A DNA stretch of 10,742 bases from an uncultured Chlorobiota bacterium (GTDB taxonomy: Bacteria > Bacteroidota > Bacteroidia > Bacteroidales > JAADGE01), in the NCBI GenBank assembly GCA_947311125.1, contig CAMZKI010000121.1, forward strand, positions 1 to 10,742, in the 5' to 3' direction. Under the pieces are notes generated by a model. That model was not told where the DNA came from and made no database searches. It saw nothing but the letters and a program-made list of their open reading frames with translations. The position numbers and the translations under genes were made by a program. This document shows, piece by piece, positions 1 to 6,157 of the stretch; the first letter of the stretch is position 1, and the number at the start of each line of letters is the position of its first letter.

Positions 1-105
1 GAAAAGGTTTGTAAAAAATGTCATAATGAAGAAAGTCCTAATTATAAAGGCTTTAATTATGAAGAATATGCTGCAAAGATTGCACATCCGAACCCGTCAA
101 AATAA
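1..105 (+). CDS. 3' end of a duplicate tetraheme cytochrome c gene (partial, at window edge)
   Basis: Open from the first base to a TAA at 103-105, this encodes 34 residues identical to residues 131-164 of the minus-strand cytochrome at 144-638, including its fourth heme motif (CKKCH). The identity is at DNA level, as the left arm of a perfect inverted repeat. If the sequence is correct, a second, convergent copy of the cytochrome gene lies to the left. If the window starts at a contig end, this could be an assembly fold-back and not a gene. Its reality cannot be decided from the window. Confidence 0.4.
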   Translation, partial: EKVCKKCHNEESPNYKGFNYEEYAAKIAHPNPSK

Positions 106-248
106 ATAATAAGTAATCTATACTCGTATATTTTACTTATTATTTATTTTGACGGGTTCGGATGTGCAATCTTTGCAGCATATTCTTCATAATTAAAGCC
201 TTTATAATTAGGACTTTCTTCATTATGACATTTTTTACAAACCTTTTC
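1..248. repeat. Perfect 116-bp inverted repeat with 16-bp centre
   Basis: Bases 1-116 are the exact reverse complement of 133-248. Position i pairs with position 249-i throughout, and I found no mismatch. The 16-base centre (117-132) is itself nearly palindromic (TATAC, two bases, GTATA). Each arm carries the last 34 codons and stop of a tetraheme cytochrome gene plus 11 bases of 3' flank. The left arm touches the window edge, so the true repeat may be longer. Perfect identity across coding and non-coding sequence means very recent duplication, gene conversion or an assembly/amplification artefact, not a transcription terminator alone. Confidence 0.95.
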
Positions 249-638
249 ATCCGGTACTACCAGTCCTTTGCTTATGCTCATTTCTTTATTTTTCATTACA
301 GACATACTTTTGTATGCACTTCCCGGTCCGTGACACGACTCGCAAGAAACTCCCTCATCCTTTTTCAATGTCATTATTAAACTTGCATCAACAGAAGCCG
401 CAGTAGAATGGCATTTCAAACATTTCGGATTACTTGCATCATCCCCTTTAAGAGATTTTAAAGCATTAGCATGGGGTCCGGCAAGCCATTTATTGTATTG
501 CTCTCCCTTTTCTGCTTTATTATGGCACATCTTACATTTTGCCGCTCCTATGTATTTGTTCTGGGCAACAGAGGTATTGCCGATAAAAAGGAATAAACCT
601 AAAACTAATAACAGTTTACTAATCATTAATCTTTTCAT
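144..638 (-). CDS. Secreted tetraheme cytochrome c (cytochrome c554-like family)
   Basis: This 164-residue protein has an N-terminal signal peptide (residues 1 to about 26, hydrophobic core 9-20, likely cleavage after VAQ or nearby). It has four CXXCH heme-attachment motifs, at C35, C73, C99 and C134. The third is in the CESCHGPGS context typical of the cytochrome c554-like multiheme group. His56 (GPHANA) and His159 are possible distal ligands. It should act in the periplasm as a small electron carrier; its partner is not shown. The start ATG at 636-638 is supported by the signal peptide directly after it and by an A-rich leader. No -7 promoter motif was found upstream. Its 3' end is duplicated in inverted orientation at 1-116. 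It is divergent from the operon starting at 838, with a 199-bp spacer. The family call is confident; the redox partner and pathway are unknown. Confidence 0.9.
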   Translation of the reverse strand: MKRLMISKLLLVLGLFLFIGNTSVAQNKYIGAAKCKMCHNKAEKGEQYNKWLAGPHANALKSLKGDDASNPKCLKCHSTAASVDASLIMTLKKDEGVSCESCHGPGSAYKSMSVMKNKEMSISKGLVVPDEKVCKKCHNEESPNYKGFNYEEYAAKIAHPNPSK

Positions 639-816
639 TTTCTTATTTTTTAAAGTTTATTTAATAATTTTATTTAATCTGGTTACGCTTGAAAAAGCAA
701 ATAGTGTACCAAGGTTAGAATTTAAACTTTACACATTTTATTAAATATTTAAATAGTTTTAATGCGGGTATTAGGTATCAAATTTGTAAACAACTTAACA
801 GCAAAACGAAAATTTT

Positions 817-824
817 TATTTTTG
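817..824 (+). promoter_or_regulatory. Candidate -7 promoter element (TATTTTTG) of the NHL/cytochrome/kinase operon
   Basis: TATTTTTG matches the Bacteroidota housekeeping -7 consensus TAnnTTTG and ends 13 bases before the ATG at 838. No TTG is at the expected -33 distance, so support is partial. If used, transcription would start about 8 bases before the start codon, giving an almost leaderless mRNA. The rest of the 639-837 spacer is AT-rich and shows no other convincing element. Confidence 0.35.
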
Positions 825-837
825 ACTTAGACTTAAT

Positions 838-1830
838 ATGCTTTCGGACTTAAAAATTAAAATATTTACAACTGTATTTTTTTCTTTCTTGATATCTGTT
901 TGTTTTTCTCAAAAACAGATAAGCAAAGAAAGATTTAAAATTATATGGGTAAAAGAAATTTCGTCCGGTTCGGAAAACAGTAATGAAGATTTAGTAAAAA
1001 AAACCTTAGATTTTATTACAGGTAAAAAGGAGGCAGGTCTCAAAAGCCCTATGTCGTTAGTAGCCGATAAAAACAATAACTTATGGGTAACGGACAGAGG
1101 GATGTTTACCGTAATGAAAATTAAAGAGAATACGGTAATAATTCCTAAGGCTTTCAAAAAAAGCAAACAAAACTTTTCTTCTTTAGTCGATATTTGTATT
1201 GCTTTTGACAACAGAATATTTTTTACGGACTCTCACCTTAATAATATTTACGGTTTTGATGACAGTAAAAATACTCCGAGTGTTTTCTGTAAAAAATTAA
1301 ACTTAAAACAACCTACGGGTATTGCCTACTCGGAAATCACAAAAGAAATATGGGTCGCAGAAACCGAAGCTCACAGAATTTCAGTTTTTAATAAGAAAGG
1401 AGAGCGGATTAAAACAATAGGAAAAAGAGGAAAAAATCCCGGAGAGTTCAATTTCCCTACTTTCATAAGCATAGATAAAAACGGAAATGTCTATGTTGTT
1501 GACGCATTAAATTTCAGAGTACAAATTTTTGATAAGTCCGGAAATCTGATTAATGTATTCGGAGAATACGGAGACGGAACCGGTAATTTTGCAAGACCTA
1601 AGGGAATTGCAACTGACTCTTACGGAAATATTTATGTTACGGATGCTCTTTTTCATACTGTTCAGATTTTTGATAAATCAGGAGGATTTCTCTACAGTTT
1701 CGGAGAACAAGGACGCGAAAAAGGTCAATTTTGGATGCCTGCCGGAATATTTATAGATAAAAAAGACTATATTTATGTAGCAGACAGTTATAACTCCAGA
1801 ATACAAATTTTTAAACTCGTAAAAAATTAA
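838..1830 (+). CDS. Secreted NHL-repeat beta-propeller protein
   Basis: This 330-residue protein has a signal peptide at residues 1 to about 24 (hydrophobic 9-22, then Ser-Gln). The rest is made of NHL-type repeats of about 45 residues. The signature N-[IVL]-[YW]-V-x-[DE] recurs near residues 80-86, 125-131, 170-175, 216-222, 263-269 and 310-316, usually followed by R-[IV]-x-[IV]-F. This predicts a six-bladed beta-propeller outside the cytoplasm. NHL propellers are non-catalytic or binding scaffolds in most cases, and I see no heme motif or catalytic signature. It is first in an operon, five bases before a twelve-heme cytochrome and followed by a heme-c sensor kinase. A role in docking or assembling the cytochrome at the cell surface is plausible, but it is inferred from position only. 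Confidence 0.9.
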   Translation: MLSDLKIKIFTTVFFSFLISVCFSQKQISKERFKIIWVKEISSGSENSNEDLVKKTLDFITGKKEAGLKSPMSLVADKNNNLWVTDRGMFTVMKIKENTVIIPKAFKKSKQNFSSLVDICIAFDNRIFFTDSHLNNIYGFDDSKNTPSVFCKKLNLKQPTGIAYSEITKEIWVAETEAHRISVFNKKGERIKTIGKRGKNPGEFNFPTFISIDKNGNVYVVDALNFRVQIFDKSGNLINVFGEYGDGTGNFARPKGIATDSYGNIYVTDALFHTVQIFDKSGGFLYSFGEQGREKGQFWMPAGIFIDKKDYIYVADSYNSRIQIFKLVKN

Positions 1831-1835
1831 ATATA

Positions 1836-3527
1836 ATGAAAATTAAAACAATTACATTATTATTATTTGTAAATTTTCTTAATATCTGTTCGTTTTCTCA
1901 ATCAATAGTTAACTCAGTTCATAACCTATCGGTAAGCGGTATCGGTAATACAAAATCTGCAAATGAATCTGAAATTTGCATTTTTTGTCATACCCCGCAC
2001 AACAGTAATCCGAAAACCCCTATGTGGAACAGAGAAACCGGCGGGTCAAATTACATTCTTTATAACAGCTCTACAATTCAGGCTGTTCCCGGACAACCTG
2101 ACGGTTCTTCTATTCTTTGTTTGTCCTGTCACGACGGAACTATTGCTTTAGGAAATGTATTAAGCAGAAAAAATGAAATTGATTTCAGTGAAAAATCAAC
2201 CCCCTTTAAATACGGAAAAAATAACCTTACAACCGATTTGTCTGACGACCATATGATTTCTTTTATGTATAATTCAACCTTGTCCTATAAAGACGGAGAA
2301 TTAAAAGATCCTTTAAGCTTGTCTCATCCCGTAACTCTTGAAAAAGGAAAAGTTCAATGTACAACTTGTCACGACCCGCATAAAAACACATATGAAAATT
2401 TTCTTGTAAAACCCAACAGGTATTCCGAATTGTGTCTCAGTTGCCACGATAAAAATTACTGGTTTAAATCCGGACACAGAAATTCAACTGCAAAATGGAA
2501 CGGATCCGGAAAGAACCCTTGGTTTCATACAAATTATGAGACAGTTGCCGAAAATGCCTGCGAAAATTGTCATAATACGCACTCTGCAGCAGGACACGAA
2601 AGACTTATGAAATACGAAGCAGAAGAAAATAACTGTCTTGATTGTCATAACGGTAACGTTGCCTCAAAAAATATTCAGCAACAATTAAACAAACCATATT
2701 CACACAACGTTTATTCCTATTTTAAAATTCATGATGCCGCAGAAGACGCACTTGTTTCTTCTATGCACGCAGAATGTGAAGACTGCCATAACCCGCACGC
2801 ATCAAGGCAGCATAATGCAGAAGCTCCGTTTGTAAAAGGACCTAATGAGGGCGTAAAAGGCATTGATATTAACGGAAGCCGTATTAGTAAAGTTCAGTAT
2901 GAATATGAAATTTGTTTCCGATGCCATGCCGAGAGCCCGACAAAACCAAGCAGCACAACAGTAAGACAAATTGAACAAAATAATGTAAGATTAGAATTTG
3001 CATTAACAAATCCCTCTTTTCACCCTGTGGCGGGAACTGGTGTAAATCCTAATGTTCCCAGCCTAATTTCTCCGTATACAACATCAAGTATTATTTACTG
3101 TACGGATTGTCATTCAAGTGACGGAGCAAACTCACCGGCAGGACCTCACGGCTCGGTTTATCCGCACATTCTTAAGTATAACTATTCAACCGTTGATAAT
3201 ACAAAAGAGTCGTATCAAGCTTATGAGTTGTGTTATCAATGCCACGACAGGAACACGATAATTAATGAACAACCCAATGAGTTTCAGGCAAAAATACACA
3301 GAAAGCATATCGTTGAAGAAAATACGCCTTGCAGTGCTTGTCATGACTCACACGGAATCAGCAATATGCAGGGAAATTCTGTTAACAACTCTAATTTAAT
3401 AAACTTTGACAGGAGTATTGTTTCTCCCGTTAACGGTATTCTTAAATTTGAAGACTCCGGTCTGTTCAGCGGAACATGTTATTTAAGTTGCCACGGAAAA
3501 ACACATAACCCTAAATCTTACAGATAA
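1836..3527 (+). CDS. Secreted dodecaheme cytochrome c
   Basis: This 563-residue protein has a signal peptide (about 1-21) and eleven CXXCH motifs, at C48, C95, C175, C200, C242, C267, C314, C360, C422, C466 and C499. A twelfth, wider CX3CH motif is at C548-H553 (CYLSCHGK). Several motifs are in the CxxCH-[DN]-x-H context of the doubled-CXXCH/multiheme families, and many additional His residues could be sixth ligands. It should be exported and fold in the periplasm or at the cell surface as a multi-electron conduit. It has no transmembrane helix after the signal peptide and no lipobox. The gene lies 5 bases after the NHL gene and 1 base before the kinase gene, so all three are almost certainly co-transcribed. 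Electron donor and acceptor are unknown; extracellular electron transfer or sulfur/nitrogen oxide respiration are both possible. I do not recognise a named enzyme: no NrfA-type CXXCK or other catalytic heme signature is seen. Confidence 0.92.
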   Translation: MKIKTITLLLFVNFLNICSFSQSIVNSVHNLSVSGIGNTKSANESEICIFCHTPHNSNPKTPMWNRETGGSNYILYNSSTIQAVPGQPDGSSILCLSCHDGTIALGNVLSRKNEIDFSEKSTPFKYGKNNLTTDLSDDHMISFMYNSTLSYKDGELKDPLSLSHPVTLEKGKVQCTTCHDPHKNTYENFLVKPNRYSELCLSCHDKNYWFKSGHRNSTAKWNGSGKNPWFHTNYETVAENACENCHNTHSAAGHERLMKYEAEENNCLDCHNGNVASKNIQQQLNKPYSHNVYSYFKIHDAAEDALVSSMHAECEDCHNPHASRQHNAEAPFVKGPNEGVKGIDINGSRISKVQYEYEICFRCHAESPTKPSSTTVRQIEQNNVRLEFALTNPSFHPVAGTGVNPNVPSLISPYTTSSIIYCTDCHSSDGANSPAGPHGSVYPHILKYNYSTVDNTKESYQAYELCYQCHDRNTIINEQPNEFQAKIHRKHIVEENTPCSACHDSHGISNMQGNSVNNSNLINFDRSIVSPVNGILKFEDSGLFSGTCYLSCHGKTHNPKSYR

Positions 3528-3528
3528 T

Positions 3529-4983
3529 ATGAAGTTTAATTCTTTTAGGCTGAGGATAATTATTACGGTGATACTGGTTGTTTCACTGTCTTCTTCTGTT
3601 GCTTTTTATTTGTACAGCAACTATCTGAGCAAAAAGATTTATAAAAAAACACATATAAACACGATTAAGCTTTTTGAACTAATTAACAAACCGTCTAAAA
3701 CATTTTATCTCTCTCATGACTCATTAAGTATTGAAGAGTTAACGGAATACATAATGGGAGAACACGGTGTGTCAAAAGTTTATTATATTGACTCCGCAGG
3801 AAATGTTAGATTCCCCGTTAATGCAAATATACAAAAAAAAGACACTCTGCTTTTTAAAAAACTCTCTAAACTAAATAACAGAGTTACATTTGAATATCTT
3901 AAGACCGGAAAAGATACTTTATCCAGAATTTTTATTCCTGTTCCTAACAGAAAGGAGTGCTACGAATGCCACTCGGAAAAATCCCGAAACTTAGGATATG
4001 TAGTTTTTGATTTTTCCATTAATCAGTTTTCGGAAAATTTAAATTTTACAAGAAAATACAGCATTCTTTTTTCAATTTTTATGGTTCTTGTACTCGGAGT
4101 CTTTGTTGCGCTTATGCACTACAGATTTGTGAGAGGTTCTCTTCACAAATTCCAAAAGTCTATAAGCATCATTAATCAAGGAAATCTTAACGAAAGAGTG
4201 CCGATTGTCGATTCTAAAGAACTTGGTGAGCTTGCAAAATGTTTCAACAATATGCTTGATAAATTTCAGGAAACAAGAAGAGAGTTGAGCGAATATCACG
4301 AAAAAGAACTTCAAGATGCACAAAAAATGGCGACAATAGGAGAAATGTCTGCAAGATTGGCTCATGAAATAAGAAATCCTGTTATGGGAATTGCAAATGC
4401 TATTGAGATTATTGTTGATGACACAAAAAACGAACAGAACAAGCAAATACTTCAGGAAATAAAAAGACAGGCTAACAGGGTAAATGAAGCAGTTTCTAAA
4501 TTACTTAGATATTCACGGTCTAAGAAACTAAATCTTGAAACACAAAATATCAATCAGCTTGTTAAATCTGTAGTATTTTTTTTAAGAAATCAATCCGGCA
4601 CGGATAAAGTAACTTTTGTCTTAGAGTTGCAATCTGAAATTCCGGATTTTAAATTTGATGCCGAAAAAATAGAAACAGCCCTGATAAACCTAAGCCTCAA
4701 TGCAATACAAGCGACAGGAGATAAGGGAAATATTGTTTACAGAACAGTTTTCAATAAAGAAAATCACACTGTTGAAATTTCTGTAGAAGATAACGGAATC
4801 GGTATTCCCGAAGATAAAATAAATGAGATTTTTAAACCTTTTTATACAACTAAAACCGAAGGTACCGGACTGGGAATGTCAATAATTAAAGAAACCGTAG
4901 AAAATCATAACGGAACTGTTAAGGTAAAAAGCGAGTTGGGTAAAGGAACGATATTTACAATAATACTTCCTCTCAAAGTTTGA
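3529..4983 (+). CDS. Membrane histidine kinase with heme-c motif in its sensor domain
   Basis: This is a 484-residue protein. The first transmembrane helix is at about 9-29, an extracytoplasmic sensor domain at about 30-175 and the second helix at about 177-197. HAMP follows (about 198-250), then a short coiled region and HisKA with the phospho-acceptor His279 (AHEIRNP). HATPase_c has Asn391 in the N-box, DNGIGIP at 421-427 and GTGLGM at 445-450. The sensor domain ends with PVPNRKECYECHSEKSRNLG: one CXXCH (C144-H148) just before the second helix. The CxxCH-then-LGxxxxD arrangement is known from heme-c sensory kinases and chemoreceptors of metal- and sulfur-reducing bacteria. It should sense redox state or a heme ligand (O2, NO, CO) and phosphorylate a response regulator, but none is encoded in the window. 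It starts one base after the cytochrome stop. The kinase call is very secure; covalent heme binding is inferred from the motif. Confidence 0.95.
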   Translation: MKFNSFRLRIIITVILVVSLSSSVAFYLYSNYLSKKIYKKTHINTIKLFELINKPSKTFYLSHDSLSIEELTEYIMGEHGVSKVYYIDSAGNVRFPVNANIQKKDTLLFKKLSKLNNRVTFEYLKTGKDTLSRIFIPVPNRKECYECHSEKSRNLGYVVFDFSINQFSENLNFTRKYSILFSIFMVLVLGVFVALMHYRFVRGSLHKFQKSISIINQGNLNERVPIVDSKELGELAKCFNNMLDKFQETRRELSEYHEKELQDAQKMATIGEMSARLAHEIRNPVMGIANAIEIIVDDTKNEQNKQILQEIKRQANRVNEAVSKLLRYSRSKKLNLETQNINQLVKSVVFFLRNQSGTDKVTFVLELQSEIPDFKFDAEKIETALINLSLNAIQATGDKGNIVYRTVFNKENHTVEISVEDNGIGIPEDKINEIFKPFYTTKTEGTGLGMSIIKETVENHNGTVKVKSELGKGTIFTIILPLKV

Positions 4984-5041
4984 TAAAATGACAATATGTG
5001 CCAATGCTGCTATTCCGTTATTTTGATTTTTGCTTTACCCT

Positions 5042-5266
5042 TCAACTGCCGTCTCTCGATTCCGTTTTATAGCAACATCCAAACCATACGGTAAAAAATG
5101 TTACAACTCCGACAACAATTAATGCCTGTGCAAATATTTTATAGCACAGACAACCTACACCTGCAAAGTTCAGGAGTATGCCGGCAACAGTTAAAATAAT
5201 GAACAAAGCAAGACCTAAAATTCCGAATATCAATAAACCCTTTAATATTACATTTTTAGTATCCAT
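5042..5266 (-). CDS. Small two-helix membrane protein, unknown function
   Basis: This 74-residue reading frame has two strongly hydrophobic segments (about 8-34 and 45-63). Four cysteines (CLC near 39-41, CC near 64-65) lie at the helix ends on what may be the same side of the membrane, and the tail is polar. I do not recognise a family. Support for a real gene: the coherent membrane topology and a TAAATTTG promoter-like motif 16 bases upstream of the ATG on the same strand. A 73-residue frame on the other strand (5178-5399) has no protein-like pattern. It is convergent with the kinase gene and divergent from the Crp/Fnr gene, sharing a 191-bp spacer with the latter. The paired cysteines could bind metal or form disulfides, but nothing shows which. 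Confidence 0.55.
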   Translation of the reverse strand: MDTKNVILKGLLIFGILGLALFIILTVAGILLNFAGVGCLCYKIFAQALIVVGVVTFFTVWFGCCYKTESRDGS

Positions 5267-5282
5267 AATCTTTCGTTTATTA

Positions 5283-5290
5283 CAAATTTA
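5283..5290 (-). promoter_or_regulatory. Candidate -7 promoter element (TAAATTTG) of the small membrane-protein gene
   Basis: Read on the minus strand this is TAAATTTG, an exact match to the Bacteroidota TAnnTTTG -7 consensus, 16 bases before the ATG at 5266. No TTG was found at the matching -33 position, so the call rests on the -7 match and its spacing. Confidence 0.4.
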
Positions 5291-5344
5291 CGATAAAAAG
5301 GCAGGAAAAACAGAGTGTTACTCGTGCAATATATTACAATCAAA

Positions 5345-5360
5345 TGTTACATTTATCACA
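5345..5360. promoter_or_regulatory. CRP-like palindromic operator in the divergent spacer
   Basis: TGTTA-CATTTA-TCACA differs from the classical CRP operator (TGTGA-N6-TCACA) by one base. It lies in the 191-bp spacer between the small membrane-protein gene and the Crp/Fnr-family gene, roughly 80 bases upstream of the -7 motif on the regulator side and 55 bases upstream of the one on the other side. It may serve either or both genes. That the adjacent regulator binds it is inference; a chance AT-rich match is possible. Confidence 0.4.
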
Positions 5361-5413
5361 TTTTACTGTTTTTTTAGATTTATCAGTCATAACCTTTAAA
5401 TATACAGCGTATT

Positions 5414-5423
5414 AATACGTATT
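5414..5423. promoter_or_regulatory. Short perfect palindrome AATACGTATT upstream of the Crp/Fnr gene
   Basis: This ten-base perfect palindrome ends 16 bases before the -7 motif at 5440, where the -33 element would lie. A protein bound here would overlap RNA polymerase, so it could be a repressor or autoregulation site. It is short and AT-rich, and may be coincidental. Confidence 0.2.
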
Positions 5424-5439
5424 TTAACATATAAAACAG

Positions 5440-5447
5440 TATATTTG
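5440..5447 (+). promoter_or_regulatory. Candidate -7 promoter element (TATATTTG) of the Crp/Fnr-family gene
   Basis: TATATTTG matches the Bacteroidota TAnnTTTG -7 consensus, 10 bases before the ATG at 5458. Transcription would start only a few bases before the start codon. The ATG itself is secure because the 227-residue protein has no other methionine. No TTG is seen at -33, which would fit an activator-dependent promoter. Confidence 0.4.
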
Positions 5448-5457
5448 TAGAAAAACA

Positions 5458-6141
5458 ATGATTAAAACTCCAAGTTGTAATACCTGTATATTTAAATCAG
5501 AAGCAACAAAATTTCTTTCAGATGATGAAATTGTGCAACTGGAAAAAAATTGTGCATCGGCAGAATTTGACAAAGGAGAAACTATATTTAAACAGGGTAC
5601 TTTTTCTAAAAGTGTTGTTTACCTTAAAGACGGTATTGTAAAGTTATTACCGGAAGGCCCTCGAAAAAATCAAATTACAGCAATAAAAAAAGGTCCTGAT
5701 TACTTAGGGGTTCCTACTGCTTTTGATGAAAAACATTACAGATATTCGGCTGTATCAATATCAAAGATAAGTGCTTGTTTTATTGATATTGAACTATTTA
5801 AGCAATTTGTAATAAAAAACGGTCTTTTTGCATTCCGGATAATTATTAATTTATGTAAAGACAATTTAGATGTCTTTGAAAAGTGTGTAAATAAGTCTCA
5901 AAAAAATGCAAGAGGCAGAATTGCAGAGGCATTATTATTCTTTAAAGAAGAAATATATAACAGTGAAAGTTTTATATTACCGCTGACAAGAAAAGAACTC
6001 GGTAATTATACAGACACTGCCAGAGAATGTGTAAGCAGGATATTATCTGAATTTGACAAAGACAGAATAATTAAAGTAGCCGGGCGAAAAATTAAAATTA
6101 TTAACAGTAAGGCTTTAGAGTTAATAAAAAAAACCGGCTGA
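5458..6141 (+). CDS. Crp/Fnr-family transcription regulator with FNR-like cysteines
   Basis: This 227-residue protein has the usual family length. It contains an N-terminal cysteine pair (C7-N-T-C10), a cyclic-nucleotide-binding-type beta-roll (about 20-115), a long dimerisation helix (about 120-150) and a C-terminal winged helix (about 150-220). The recognition helix is T-A-R189-E190-C-V-S193-R194, with the E-x-x-S-R of FNR and also the Arg preceding Glu of CRP. C107 (ISACFIDIELF) aligns with C122 of E. coli FNR, and C7/C10 with C20/C23. The position of FNR C29 is Ala16. C32 is a further cysteine with no FNR counterpart. The beta-roll lacks a clear cAMP-binding RSA motif. It may sense O2, NO or redox state through an iron-sulfur cluster or thiols, which is inference. 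Its targets may include the neighbouring electron-transfer operons. It is followed by a terminator shared with the convergent rhodanese operon. Confidence 0.92.
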   Translation: MIKTPSCNTCIFKSEATKFLSDDEIVQLEKNCASAEFDKGETIFKQGTFSKSVVYLKDGIVKLLPEGPRKNQITAIKKGPDYLGVPTAFDEKHYRYSAVSISKISACFIDIELFKQFVIKNGLFAFRIIINLCKDNLDVFEKCVNKSQKNARGRIAEALLFFKEEIYNSESFILPLTRKELGNYTDTARECVSRILSEFDKDRIIKVAGRKIKIINSKALELIKKTG

Positions 6142-6156
6142 TTAACCGGTTTTTTT
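6127..6156. terminator. Bidirectional intrinsic terminator
   Basis: An 11-bp perfect stem, AAAAAAACCGG (6127-6137) paired with CCGGTTTTTTT (6146-6156), has an 8-base loop and is flanked by an A-run on one side and a T-run on the other. It overlaps the last codons and stop of the Crp/Fnr gene and lies one base from the stop of the convergent rhodanese gene. It can serve as a rho-independent terminator for both. Confidence 0.85.
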
Positions 6157-6157
6157 A

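Noticed and set aside
91..158. Centre of the inverted repeat as a simple bidirectional terminator
   Set aside because: The stem extends 116 bp into coding sequence, and the central part is AT-only without a GC-rich stem followed by a T-run, so it is a duplication or artefact first.
784..793. TTGTAAACAA as a regulator half-site pair upstream of the NHL gene
   Set aside because: Only 4-bp half-sites, in very AT-rich DNA; it does not match the TGTnA-N6-TnACA spacing seen at 5345.
4072..4446. Minus-strand 124-residue frame inside the kinase gene
   Set aside because: It is antisense to well-conserved HAMP/HisKA coding sequence, and its composition is that expected of a shadow frame.
5178..5399. 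Plus-strand 73-residue frame in the divergent spacer
   Set aside because: It overlaps the better-supported minus-strand membrane protein, has no protein-family pattern and covers the regulatory spacer.
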